A stretch of 64,000 bases of DNA from Dipetalonema caudispina (GCA_013365325.1 JABVXV010000092.1:1-64000), one strand, 5' to 3'; counted from the stretch's first letter, positions 1 through 11,692 are shown. Made by a program: numbers and translations. Notes: generated by a model not told the origin, from the sequence alone.

Positions 1-25
1 GGGGGGGGGGGGGGGGGGGGGGGGG
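1..25. repeat. Poly-G homopolymer at window edge
   Basis: An uninterrupted run of 25 G at the very start. No other G or C homopolymer of this size occurs in this A/T-homopolymer-rich window. It may be a contig-end or sequencing artefact; a real G tract cannot be excluded from sequence alone. Confidence 0.9.
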
Positions 26-1140
26 AGTTCATAAAGAAATTTCGGTGACATTGCACAAGAAGGCATTTCCCCCCCGCGATACTACCTACACATTGTTGTG
101 ATAATGTGAAACTTGTTCCGTAAATTATCGTCGTTGTATCAGGGAAAATGTTGTGCTTTTTTCCCCCGTGTTTATACAGGTGAGGAAGCTATTGAATAGG
201 CAATGGTCCATCTTTCTTCTTCTTCGTCTTCTTCTGATATTTCTGCACTTAAAGGTTATAATGAGAAGACTATATTATTCCTTGTGGTTGTTTACAGCTC
301 ATCTTCACAACAGCTGGTTGATCAGAAGATTGTTGAGAAGTGGAAATGTTGAAATTCATTGACCTGTAAAGATTATAAGAGAAGTTTTGTTTGAATGATA
401 TGAATTTGTGTATGTTTATTTGTATACCCTCTCCCTTTCCCCTTCACAATCTTACTCTCCCATAAAAGCAACTCTATTTAATTTTCAAACATTCATACAT
501 CAGGCACGATAGGACATTAGCTATGTTGTTGACAAGTTATCCATAGGCCATAATATTGCTTGCTTCTCTTGTCAATCAAATGAATTCTCTTCACAGTCGT
601 CGTCATCGTCGTCCTCGTCTCGTCTCATCTTCTCTTATCCAAAGTTATTCATATTTTCTAACCTTTATCCAATTCCATTCTTTCATTCATTATATCCAAT
701 TTATATATTACTATCAAATATTTCTTATCAACAATGAATAAAATGATAGTTCAATATCTGTTAAAAATGTATAATGTTGTAATATTTCAGTAAAATAGAT
801 GAAATATTAATAAATTTTAAGTTGATTAATATATAATTACCTTTATACAACTCTAGATCATTTTGTAACAATGATTCTAATCATTCCATCAATTAGTTTC
901 ATTGTTGAACATTTGAAATAGAATATCCAGAAAATCTATTTTCTCATAGTAATATCCGGTTTTCCTGATATAAAGAATATCGAGAAATGATAATCAATTT
1001 GAAGATTATATGTATATATAGAAGTTATAGTTGGTGAAGTGGTAGAGTCGTCCGAAAGGGAAGCCGAAATGGCATCAAACCTATACAACAACAACAGGCA
1101 CACTAACCATTAACGCATACACACTACGCATCAGATAGGG
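26..1140. other. Left intergenic region, possible terminal exon
   Basis: No confident gene. At 206-355 a plus-strand frame begins with ATG, runs through a serine stretch and ends KIVEKWKC-stop. An acceptor-like TTTACAG within it, near 291-297, would allow the last 17 codons to be a terminal exon of a gene lying to the left. Homology is not recognisable, so this is only a possibility. A short CGT-rich stretch lies near 597-630. Confidence 0.3.
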
Positions 1141-1205
1141 ACAGACAAACACAGACACACACATACACACACACACACACACACACAGACAGACAGACCT
1201 ATACA
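1141..1205. repeat. (CA)n / CAGA microsatellite
   Basis: Alternating CA dinucleotides with CAGA/CATA variants. Simple-sequence repeat, no coding potential. Confidence 0.85.
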
Positions 1206-1319
1206 TACATACTCCAATATTCATTGATTTCAACGTTCCACGCGTTGACAGCAATCATTTTTGCAAGCGTAAGGACGTTATCAGTATTGTATTACGTGAG
1301 CGTAATGAACTAGATATAG

Positions 1320-1508
1320 CTAGCTCTCCGGAATGATTCCGGTTTTCACAAATCCTAATTCCCAAATTGGATTGCCATGATTGATATTCCTCTTCATTGC
1401 ATCATTGTAAATAGACCCGTAACATGGAGCATTTATGCTAGCATAAGTATTTAATATATCCAGACATGTGATACCAATTTTGTTAGCTTCATTTTGCTTA
1501 AAGAACAC
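1320..1508 (-). pseudogene. GNAT acetyltransferase-like C-terminal fragment
   Basis: A minus-strand open frame of about 60 codons ends in GNPIWELGFVKTGIIPES-stop. This resembles the last conserved block of GNAT-fold N-acetyltransferases (typically N-x-x-S-x-x-hydrophobic-W-E-x-LGF-x-x-x-G-x-IP), but one residue is missing between WE and LGF. An acceptor-like TTCTTTAAG just upstream (near 1500) could make it a terminal exon. No upstream exon carrying the acetyl-CoA-binding loop was found between here and 2400, so it is either a relic or a badly interrupted gene. The motif match is from memory and weak; it could also be chance. Confidence 0.3.
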
Positions 1509-2436
1509 AAATTTACATTATTTCATACGAAACTCACAATGAAATGTTAGCTTAAACTTTTTTGATACCTTTAAATGGCTTCATTCGATTCATACTTAAT
1601 TCATTCGTTTGCTTTATGTCATCCTTGTACAAATTCACTTGTTAGATGAATGATGCGTGGTAATCATATAGCTATTACGTCTAGTGAAATTTCATTTTCA
1701 ATTTAATTATTTGTTATTTCATTACTAATCAAACATTTTGGTAGGATGATCTCTGTTCTCATCGATAAATATAACTTCCAATAAACATCCTTCTATACAT
1801 TAACAACTAATGTTATTATCAATTTTTTGGGGAAGGGAAAGTGAAGAAAAAAAAAAAGGAATTTAGATATTTAAAGTTTTCGTTCTTATTGTATTTTCAC
1901 TAAAAATGCGGCGAAAAGTTTTTTTTTCTTTTTTTTTTTTTTTTTTTTCATTTTCTTTTTCTTTTCATTTCTAACAAATTTATATGCATAGAAATGGTCC
2001 CCCAAAAATGTTTAGAAATTTCTAGGGATTAGAAATTTCTAGAATGATTTGTTACTTGTTATTATTGGATATCAATTTGTGACTCCTTTTATTGATTTGT
2101 TGTCTCATTCCTCTTTATGTGATGGTTAGAAAAGAAAAAAGTAAGAGAAAGTATTTGTGTAAATTATAACATACATTCTTTCTTTTCTCTCATTTATGCA
2201 AATTTTGTGAATGAAAATTTCTCATTAGTTAATTGATTTTCATTATAAAATTCCTTTCAATCGCTTGTTCTCGCTGTTGTGTTTTCTTTTATTTTTAAGC
2301 GGTGCGGTTGTGTTCGTCGTTAAGTTTGGCAAACAATTAGACAATTTGGGGGTAGAAAGTTAGAAATTATCATCGAATTATTTACGCACAGGATCGTTTG
2401 GTGATTCAATCGTTATTTGGGCATAAGAAATCAAAA
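1509..2436. other. Intergenic, upstream of the UBE2H-like gene
   Basis: AT-rich sequence with a T-rich tract (about 1919-1948) and no supported exon. It should contain the promoter of the gene starting at 2437. No specific motif is recognised. Confidence 0.5.
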
Positions 2437-4376
2437 ATGTCATCTCCAAGTGCAGGTAAACGAAGAATGGATACGGATGTGATAAAGTTGTGAGTTTATG
2501 TTTTATATTTTCCCATTTTTTTTTTTTCGCTTTTGGCAATTTTTTTATGAAAAAATTTTTGTTAAAGTATACGTAGTCATGTGATAGTGCTAGATAGGTG
2601 GTTAGCAAAGTTATCATATGATTAGATGAAGCAGGGCTGAGAATTTGATAAGAAAGTAATAATTCGAATAATGATTCATAAAGGATGAATAAGAATTTTT
2701 AATTCTTTCGCATATCTTGTAGCTAATGGAAACAAGAAATCGACGATTGATTACTTTCCAAGAGATATTCTCTAGTAATAACATGTAACATCTTAGATTA
2801 GTTAAAAGGACAGTGTCGTTGATAAAAATTGAAACAGTCATTAAATATGAATATTTGTATGATTCGTTTTTTCCAGGATTTTTTGACAGTAAACACAGTG
2901 GAGAATACCTCAAAAATTCTTCTTTTTTTGCGTCGCCTCTTTTACTGTTTCGAAGTTTGTCGAAACGTTTACTTTTCTTTTTCGCCTGCATAACTAAAAA
3001 TTCAAATTAAACATGAGAACACTGCAAAAGAGACATTCAGAAATATTGATCATATCCTAAATATTATCTGTTGTATTGATTCCCAAGCAATTTTTCCCTT
3101 ATCATTTTATTTCAGAATCGAAAGTAAACATGAAGTAACAATCACAGGTGGGATTAATGAATTTGCCGTAAAGTTTCATGGTCCAAAAGGGAGTAAGTCA
3201 TTGTTCTTTCTTTGTTGAACGTGTCGTAAAATGCATTAGAGTGTTTTGCTTGAGTTACCAAATTCTTCATACGTATTAGATTACGACAGAGCTTACAAAA
3301 CATTCAAAGCTGAACAGCTCATTGTAGTGTATGTCGGAAAGCTTACTATGCCAACTGTTTAATTCACCTAGAGATTGAATTGTGAATGACAAATGCCATT
3401 ATCAACATAAATTTGTAGAAAATTGAATTTTTGTTTCGAATTTTAACTTTTGTAGCTGCCTATGAGGGAGGAGTATGGCGTGTTCGCGTTGATTTGCCGG
3501 AAAAGTACCCCTTCAAATCGCCATCCATTGGTTTCATGAACCGCATTTATCATCCGAATATTGATGAAGCATCGGGCACTGTTTGCCTTGATGTAATTAA
3601 TCAAGCTTGGACTGCTCTATACGGTAATTATCATTATAAAATAATAGTTCAAGTAGTGCATACAAACTTATCCTTCGTTACATCCAAGAAAAGTAAACAT
3701 GGTCATTCTTTGAATTCATAAATAATGAAGACATGAATGTTATTTTAACACTTGCAGATCTCGCAAACATTTTCGAATCATTCTTGCCACAGCTGCTAAC
3801 GTATCCTAATCCAACGGATCCGCTGAACGGTGATGCTGCTGCGCTATACCTACATAAGCCTGAGGAATTCAAGAAAAAGTGCCGAGGTTTGTGGTTGCAA
3901 ATTGTCTCGACACTGAAATCAAGATATTTCGGGATGTGAAATATGAGATGTTTGACAAAATAATTACTTTCGTGCACCTTATCAGGTTTTCTTTTCCATT
4001 TATCAACTGGCTGCTGAGAGTTGTAGCTTTCAAGAAGAAAAAAAAAAAAAAAAATTAGAAACTGGAAGACCATTCACATTATAAGCTCCTACAATTACAG
4101 AGTATGTACTTAAATATGCTAGTGAGGAAGCTCTGAGGAACTGTATCAATACGGAGGAAGTTAACAAGGAACCCCAGAGCTCGTCGAGTGGCGATGAATC
4201 GAGTTCCACCATCTCCGATTTTACGGAAGGTATATTTTAACTGACAATACTGACATTCCCATTCGAACAGTGACAATAACGATAAAAACTCATATGTAAG
4301 CTCATTTTGATACTTAAGCCTCTTCTTTTATTTAGCGAAGCTATTTGCAGACGAAACGCAGGGAATGGAACTATAG
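2437..4376 (+). CDS. ube2h: Ubiquitin-conjugating enzyme E2 H (UBE2H/UBC-8 type)
   Basis: E2 enzyme that takes activated ubiquitin from E1 on its active-site cysteine and passes it to substrate; UBE2H is the E2 partner of the CTLH/GID E3 ligase in animals and yeast. Six exons: 2437-2489, 3116-3192, 3456-3623, 3758-3886, 4101-4229, 4336-4376; phases agree and give 198 aa (human is 183). It starts [15 protein letters not shown], almost as in human UBE2H, which fixes the start. The UBC fold spans about 1-150, with HPN at 76-78 and catalytic Cys87 in SGTVCLDV, the same position as in human. The tail is acidic and serine-rich and ends GMEL (human DMEL). Cytosolic/nuclear. Its 3' end converges on the BCAP31-like gene. 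Very confident assignment; the tail is somewhat longer than in vertebrates. Confidence 0.96.
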
Positions 4377-4975
4377 TTCGTTGATGTATAGCAACATTTA
4401 TGAGTGGTAAAGTCACGCTTTTTCCTGTACATATTATAATCACTCAAGGAAATTATACAATTTTGATTTCATTTTCAAATGTTTGCGTTATGCATGAGTT
4501 TACTCTAGTATTCCTCACGCCATAAGCGTGATATATCGAGTTATAGTTCATCCAGGAATTCTTTATGTATAATTCACCGCTTTCTCTTATCCCTTTAAAC
4601 CTGCTTTCTTTTCATCCATAGCTTATCGGTACCTTTGCAGATCCATTTCGAAGCATTTATGAAACAGTCGTTATTAGGTAATTGTGCCAAGTCATTAATT
4701 GCTGTTGTAGATAATATCCTTAATTCACCAATTGCATGTCTAAGACGTGGAAGGTTTAGGTAACTCTTGAACTTTCGTCTCCAAATCCCCACATTCAGCT
4801 CTTTCAAAAAGAGCGAAAATATTTTGATTGTTTCTGAATCCCGTATGTAAATCATGAGGAGGTGAACAAGAGTAAGCAAGCTCATCCATAACATTTTCAG
4901 TTCATCTTTGTTCTTCCTTTATTAACAAGCCCAGTTAGTCTATGCCCATATATAAAAAGGTGTTTCAAAATATAA

Positions 4976-4981
4976 AATAAA
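4976..4981 (+). promoter_or_regulatory. Candidate polyadenylation signal of ube2h
   Basis: AATAAA about 600 bases after the stop at 4376. It is the first canonical signal noticed downstream on this strand; an earlier variant hexamer may be used instead. Confidence 0.4.
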
Positions 4982-5340
4982 CTGTTGTTTTTAGACTCTT
5001 CTCACTACACACAGTATTTTGGATGTTTGCTAAAAAAGGATAACATTCACAGGCTATTCGCCTTTTTTTTTTGCGAAGGTTGTTGGTTGTCTAGGATAGG
5101 AAAAGCTAAAGGATTCGCTGTGCCTTTGCTGCACATGTTTTACACTTGCACATCATTTTTGCTTAATCAGCATTACTTGATGAAAAACTGGTAACTCATA
5201 AGCTGCACTGAGGAATGCTTAATAACGTTTTGCAGCAACTTTTAACAGATTCCGAGGGTATCTTGACATGTTGACAGGCTACTCCCAACATGGAATCGGA
5301 TTCATAGAACACTTTTCTTGTTGTACAGGATTTGTCAAAC

Positions 5341-5346
5341 TTTATT
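5341..5346 (-). promoter_or_regulatory. Candidate polyadenylation signal of the BCAP31-like gene
   Basis: AATAAA on the minus strand (TTTATT on plus), about 125 bases after the proposed stop at 5469. Its position supports the short terminal exon chosen for the gene. Confidence 0.5.
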
Positions 5347-5468
5347 TATATAATTTACGTAAATTATATAGCATGTTAAAAAACATGATACCGGAAGCAA
5401 AAAAAAAAAAAAATAATTGAGATGGTAAATTAATAATCAGACGTTTGAAATCCATTCGGAAAACTTCC

Positions 5469-7703
5469 TCACTTCGTCTGTAAATCCAAAAGTAAAAATA
5501 AACGGCTAGAAACATAATCTACTATCAAATATGAGAATTATTGATAAAATGGCTTCCTTCTTGCCTGCTGTACGAAGATGGAAACACACAGTACCGTAAA
5601 CATAAAGGATCAACAGATACAAGATAAATGCGTAAGGAAAACTTTTGCTAAATAAAGACAACAACTGAATGGACCAAGCAGATAGAACAACGAACCTAAG
5701 CACACTCATCAGCTATAATTAATTCTAAATATAAATGTTCAGTAGTTCCCTGCTACCCATCGATAAAGATTTAAGCAAGAATATCAGTTTCAAAAATAAT
5801 ACAAATGAAGAGAAATATCGACTCATAATACTTCATAAGTGTACGCAGCTGGTCACAAATACACAACATCAATCATCCTTCTTGTCTCCACTCGATTTCT
5901 GAAAAACATCACACGGCTCGGAAAGTCTGTTTTGTACAATTTCCACTCTTCGATGACTTTTACAAAGACCACTCTATATGTGTCAAAAAACTGCGTAAAA
6001 AAATTCTTCAACAGAACAGCAAGGAAATTAGAATTCAAGAACGGACTAAAAGCACAAAGAATCCTTGACGGTTAGATACTTCAATTAAACAAACGATCCC
6101 AGGATTCCTGTTTTTTTTTTCTTTTTTTTCAATGTTTTAAAATGATATCTATTTTGAAAGACTAAATAGCTTACATCTGCCTGCTTGAGCAAGCCACAAA
6201 CACGATCATATTCCCGCTGAAGACCCTCCGCTTGCTCTTTCATAGCATCTCTGTCCACTTGTGCCGATTTCAGTTCTTTAAAATAATTTAAGTATAAAGC
6301 ATATAATAATTTACATCATGATTTGTGAACGGGTTAAAGAAAACAACGTGACAGACCGCTGTTGTCAACCATTATCTAAAAATTCATGTATGAAGTTTAA
6401 TAGGCGTTAGACATAAACACCCAAATAAGCAGTGCACCGAACGCTGGACATTATCATCCAAACGCAAGCAGTACCTTTGCCAAGCTCTTTAATTTGTCGC
6501 TCCAATTCCTCTTCTCTTTCGTTATCACCATACTAAAACAAATGATCTCAGCTGGTGATATTTAAATTATCCCTTTCCTCAATGAAAGATTGAAAGACGA
6601 AAGTTAGGAGCAAGAAAGAGGGAGAAAGGTGATTTTTGTCACCTAAAATGGACATGCACAGGATCCTTATAACATTCGACAATGTCAGCAACTGCATTCT
6701 TTCATATAAATGATATGAGTGTCGAATAAATAAGCAGTATCAATATACTCACAGAGTCTACCCCACAAAGAGAACTGACAGTTTCTATGTACGGCAGTTA
6801 TTCGTACCATGTAAGATTTTGCCGTTTTGGTGGCACTTTCAGCTTGCTTCATTGCAGCCTCAGCAGCGGCTTCAAGTAGTGCTCCACGAGAAAGAAGTGC
6901 AACTATCCGTTTTATAACTCTAAAGAAAGAAAAAATCTTTAAAAAGAGAACGATATGAGTTCATATTAACTATTTCTATACAGAGAGAAGCTATTTCAAT
7001 CCTTTCAAAGCAAGTGATACCATTATCTACTATCGTATTCAAAATCTGCTCAGAAAAAAATACATGTTTTCATATACTAATTAATAAAATTAAAATAAAC
7101 AAACAGGAAAAGCAATAATGCAAATCCAGAAATATAGAGATTTCGTTGCGCACGGAAAAGCCGCATGTGGACAACATTTTCTGAATCTGCAGTATGACGA
7201 ATTGAAGCCTCTATTGCCACTTCACCTGCGTACTTCCGCACTTCTCGAATAGCATCTAAAATAATTTTCCATTTATAAAATAATATCAGTGTGAGAAATT
7301 ATTTGCGAGAAAGCATCTAACTTTCCCTCGTAAAGAATGCAAACCTAAACTATCCGAAGGAACTGAAAATCAATACAAAGAACAAGGAAAAAAAATCCAA
7401 CCTGCAAAGAGAAGCAAAAGTATACAGAGAGCAGAAATAAAATAAACATTTGCGTGTTTTTCAAACGTTTTCACGATGCGACTTTTGAAGAATTTACTCC
7501 ATCTGTAAAAGAAAAAAGTGAATTGGGAATAATGTATTGAGAAACTATGTAGCCTCATCATTTTAGAAAACAAGCGATAATGACTACGAATTCCTTTTTA
7601 AAATGACTTACAATGTCGGACGAATCCAAGGTAAGAGTAACAAAAGTACAACCGCTACTTCCAGATATAAAATCAGTGCCACAACGAACCACTGAAGCGT
7701 CAT
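5469..7703 (-). CDS. bcap-31: BCAP31/BAP31-like ER membrane protein
   Basis: B-cell receptor-associated protein 31 family: an ER membrane chaperone/cargo-sorting factor, also linked to ER-mitochondria signalling in animals. Seven exons (coding order): 7703-7612, 7502-7402, 7255-7105, 6919-6808, 6532-6475, 6275-6175, 5477-5469; phases agree, 207 aa (human 246). It begins MTLQWFVVALILYLEV (human MSLQWTAVATFLYAEV). Three N-terminal membrane segments follow, then the signature LFRAQRNLYISGF before the third, then an acidic/basic coiled coil from about residue 125 to the end with EGLQREYDRV (human EGLTKEYDRL). The final exon supplies only two codons and the stop, so the C terminus reads ...KQADTK and lacks the KKxx retrieval signal of the human protein. 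The last exon is the weakest part of the model; the rest is solid. Confidence 0.88.
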
Positions 7704-7729
7704 TTCCCTGAAAACCAAACAGCTATTTG

Positions 7730-7733
<4 letters not shown>

Positions 7734-7771
<38 letters not shown>
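7734..7771. repeat. (TA)n microsatellite
   Basis: About 38 bases of TA repeats, immediately upstream (on the minus strand) of the BCAP31-like start codon, followed by a short CA stretch. Confidence 0.85.
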
Positions 7772-7773
<2 letters not shown>

Positions 7774-9192
7774 AACACACACACATATCCACTAAAAACG
7801 AAGTCATCCATTCATCTCGGAAATCCTATGATGTTCGACTAATAGACAGGGAGAAACAATTTGAATGAACCAGAATGCAGTCAACAGCTTGATAAAGCCA
7901 ATCAAAATTCGAATACAAATGCTCATAGAGATGCAGGTACTGGTGACCTTAAAATATACGCGACACCATCTTCAACAAGTATCGAACTTTTTATGCAGAA
8001 GCAGAAACAAATTAATACACACAGGGAGTACAACAATAGAGTAAAAATTTTCAAGATAACACTGTATCGCATAGACTTTCCAAAAGAGGATATAAGTAAA
8101 ATTAGAGAAATATCGAACAAACACAATAGCAATTACATAAAGTGTAAGGAGGAAATAAGGTGGAAAGAACAAAAAATGTACAAATCGACAGGTGATTTGG
8201 TATGTTACAACTCAAATTCCTTATTCTTTGATGACGATTCAGACTGTACGGGAAAAGCACTCTATGGGAAACAAGATATCATCTGTAACTGAACTCTAAA
8301 ATCAGTAGATTCCGATTCTTAATACCGCTACAATTTGAAACTGAAAAAAAAAAAAATTTATCAGGTTCAGCACTGTTTAATCATTTGGTTACTCTAAATT
8401 AAGACGACTACACGGCTGTTATGGCAGCACATTATTATATCCTAAAAATAGCGATAGGCCTTATGATTCTATGATTCCTAACAAATCTTCCGGTTCACCG
8501 CAATTAACACTCGATGCCTTATTCACAAAAGTCCCTCGTATGAATTTTTTCACAAGAATCACAACTTATTAACCTTACCAGTTAAAAAGTGTCACGAGTA
8601 ACAATCAGAAATTCACTTATAAAGAAAAAGAGAAAAAACAGGCCTCAAAACAGATCGACTACGAATGTAAATACACAAATCATACTTCGGAAATATCAGT
8701 TATTGAAGTATCAAAACAATGGAGCAGATAAAATTGAAGAATATTACGTAAACAGCATAAATACCAATTATTTTGTTGAAAACGCGGAAATTTAGAAACT
8801 TCGTACTTGAAAATGAAGTCAATTTTGCTGCACCAAAAGATGGAGTTTAATTCATGTCGAACGAGGAAGTCCAGCTTAATCGTTCTACTGAAAAGATTTT
8901 TGAAAATAAGCCACATAAATGAAGCTTTGAATCAAAAAAATTCGAATTATTACACAATATGCAAGGTTTGAAAGGATTTTTACACGAAACACAAGGTTTC
9001 GACAGGATTCCCAAAGACAAATTGAAAAACTTACAAGTTTTTTAAAACAAATTTAAATATTTTAAAATATTTCCATGTGAACTTTATCATAATTCCCAAT
9101 TAGATTTCATATCAGAAGTTTTATCTTATCTGACAAAGAAAAGAGATTCAAGAATTTCATGATCCAGTAAGTGATTTCACTTTATAAATTTG
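7772..9192. other. Intergenic between bcap-31 and ubc-13, with one unexplained ORF
   Basis: Contains a plus-strand frame open from about 7861 to the stop at 8292; its first ATG is at 7993, giving about 99 codons. It is hydrophilic, Lys/Asn-rich, with an acidic FDDDSD stretch. No family is recognised and no splice partner or signal peptide is seen. The remainder is AT-rich with no supported exon; it must hold the 3' UTR of ubc-13 and the promoter of bcap-31. Confidence 0.35.
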
Positions 9193-9824
9193 CTACTGCC
9201 CATTTGCATGGATACGAGTCCATTCCTGCGCTATACGTATTGCATCGCTTTCGTTACTTTTCCATTGCTCTGCAACATCCGTTGCTAACGGATCGTCTGG
9301 ATTCGGAGCTGAGAGTAAGGCTTGAATTGATAATAACACAGTACGGATTTGCAGCGCCGGGGACCATTTGTCTGAAAAAACCTTATTAAAAGTTTTCGAT
9401 TATGGTGGATGTAACTGCGATGGCAATGGATAACGTGCCCATTTAACCAGAAGTACCGTCTTTTAAATGATCACGAAGAGATACTCCAAACATCCTCCCA
9501 CAATCCATCATGTATTTGATACAAACACAAACAAAAACACAAACCTTTGAGAATATCGAGACATATTCGCCCCAATTTATCGATATTCGGATGATATATT
9601 TTGGTCATGAAACGGACTTTTGGAGCTGCCATCGGATATTCTTCAGGTAGAAAGAGTTCCAACTTAAATACTCCACCAGCAAATGGACTACCTTCTGGTC
9701 CTGCGATGATTACGTGAAAATAACGTGCATTGTTGTCATCCGGTACAGCCGAAATTCCAGGAACAGGATCTGCTATCAGACGTTGTGTCTCTTTTGTAAT
9801 ACGTCGTGGTAGCGCTCCTGCCAT
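9193..9824 (-). CDS. ubc-13: Ubiquitin-conjugating enzyme E2 N (UBC13)
   Basis: E2 that, with a catalytically inactive UEV partner (MMS2/UEV1), builds Lys63-linked ubiquitin chains in DNA damage tolerance and signalling. Two exons, 9824-9545 and 9371-9193, give 152 aa, the same length as human UBE2N. The N terminus is [16 protein letters not shown] (one residue longer than human). The core is near-identical: [23 protein letters not shown], catalytic Cys88 in GRICLDILK (human Cys87), then [20 protein letters not shown]. The C terminus WTRIHANGQ differs from the human tail. An acceptor-like TTTCAG ends at 9857, leaving a 32-base leader, as expected for trans-splicing. It lies 525 bp downstream of manf on the same strand, so a shared operon is possible but unproven. 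Confidence 0.97.
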
Positions 9825-10348
9825 ATTGGAACCTATTCAACGATAAAACCGAAGCCCTGAAACAGCAGCACTGCTTTGTTTTAGAATCTAATATGTACTT
9901 TTCCAGTCGAAACGTCTTCTCAACCCGGCATGCCTCTATTCCACAGGCCATGGAAAAATAGACAAGACCCATTAATCTAACGTCCTTCGGTCTGAGTGGT
10001 AAAGAAATCGTCAAAAAACACAGCTCTGGAAAAAAGATTACTCTCAACCAAACACTGAATCATTACATTCAACATAACACTTCCCAGTAACTACTGCTAA
10101 TATTTAAAAATCAACAACTCCTGTCCATTAAAGCTGTTTAAACTTCAATACCCTATGTCAGAGTATAACGCCAATGCCTACGTAGGAAGACTTTTTATGA
10201 TAGATAAAGGAGTGGAGAAACCGAAAAAAAATAGGACAAACGTTAAACAACACTATTTTATTTTATCGATAACAAAAACAACGAAGACAACAACAGATTT
10301 TATCTGAAAATAAATTAAATCCAATTCAAAAGAAAAAAAAAAAAAACA
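9825..10348. other. manf/ubc-13 intercistronic region
   Basis: Holds the manf 3' UTR with its AATAAA (10257-10262, minus strand) and the ubc-13 5' leader with an acceptor at 9857/9856. No coding sequence is supported. Confidence 0.5.
10257..10262 (-). promoter_or_regulatory. Candidate polyadenylation signal of manf
   Basis: AATAAA on the minus strand about 90 bases after the manf stop at 10349. Confidence 0.5.
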
Positions 10349-11692
10349 TCACAGTTCACTTTTCACATATTTCGGCTTCATTTCTACAATCCTAGCTACA
10401 TACTCTGATTTTTCAGTGCATCCCTTGCATTCCTGAAATTTTCAGAAAATTGTGAATCATGAATAGCCTTTCCTAATGATGCATACCCATTAATAATAAG
10501 GAACTGCTGACTTCCAGAATTTACTGAAAGAAACAATCCACGTTCAAATAAAATGACAGTATTCAAACATACCTCGCCCCAGTCCTCAAGAATTTTCTTC
10601 AATTCTTTAACTCTTAGCTTCTTAAGATCCACCGTTTTCCAATCAATACTCTTATCTGGAAAACATTGGGAAGTAATCCATCATACAACTGTAGTCATGT
10701 ACAAGTCTTATAAAATAACCATGTAGAAGAGAAAAACGCTTAAAAGTACTGGTAAAACTAATCGGTTCAAAATCTCTTCCAGTACGCAATATTTCTCTCC
10801 CAAAAGAAGAAAATATTTAGCCAAATATTGTTTGTCCTTAAACTGTAAACATCAATTTATTTAAAAATTATAAAAGCGCTACCGAATTTTAATTCACAAA
10901 TCTGTGAATCCATTGTGCGCAACTTTTCGCAGACTTTTTCCACCGGCATGGACCAAGATAATGGCTTCACTACATCATTCATAATAGAAGTGGCGGATTC
11001 AGGTAAGGCACCAATGTAAAAACACTGAAATGATCTAATATAAAGAGTCAAATTATTAAGTTAATCCGAGTTTTCTATCTAAGGCTAACATAAATATTCT
11101 GAATCTAAAGAATTCATTGCAATGAGCACTACGTTAACAATTCATCGAAGACCAAAATAAATCCAGTGTCCAGGATTTATCGGTAAGAAAACTCAACTGC
11201 AGGATAAAGTCAAGCAATGTAACGTTTCAAATTAAAACCAGAAAGAGACAAAACGAACAAATTTGTTCTCTTTCCCTTTTATTCCACCGCAATGTTCTCT
11301 CAGCGCTTCGTCGATTTTACTCATATCACTATGATCACTCACCGCCATATTATCCATCACATCACGTAAAACTTTCTCACATACTGCAAAACAAAATTTT
11401 CCCATATTTTTCGTCAAAATCGAGAAGCTTAGCTGTATCTGACAGATGTAAATACTAAATCATGTCGAGTCGAGTTAAAATTTAAATTAGTTCTCCATCT
11501 CTCAATTTTCCAAATTACACCAGTACATGATCGCCCTGAATCAAATTGGTAACTACAAGCAACAATATCAACTTTTGATTTGTTGTATACTTGTCTCATC
11601 ATTAATGGTATCAAACCTTCACAAGATTCTTGTCGTTTAGCATACAAAAGATATGGCAGAAATGATGAAACGAATAAATTGACGGTCCACAT
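10349..11692 (-). CDS. manf-1: MANF/CDNF family ER neurotrophic factor
   Basis: Mesencephalic astrocyte-derived neurotrophic factor: a secreted/ER-resident protein that binds BiP and buffers ER stress. Five exons: 11692-11617, 11383-11259, 11024-10883, 10655-10573, 10432-10349; phases agree, 169 aa. Residues 1-18 look like a signal peptide ([18 protein letters not shown]). The saposin-like N domain follows, with the conserved CEVC, the CFYIGAL block, VEKVCEKL and DSQICELKF. The C-terminal SAP-like domain begins [16 protein letters not shown] and carries the CKGC (CxxC) pair at 144-147; all eight family cysteines are present. The protein ends KSEL, a KDEL-like ER retrieval signal (human MANF ends RTDL). 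The last exon starts after an internal TTTCAG, not at the longer open frame, because only this acceptor restores CKGC. Confidence 0.96.

Noticed and set aside
10433..10632. Longer open frame continuing past MANF exon 4
   Set aside because: It reads through a GT donor into intron; only the internal TTTCAG at 10433 restores the conserved CKGC and C-terminal domain.
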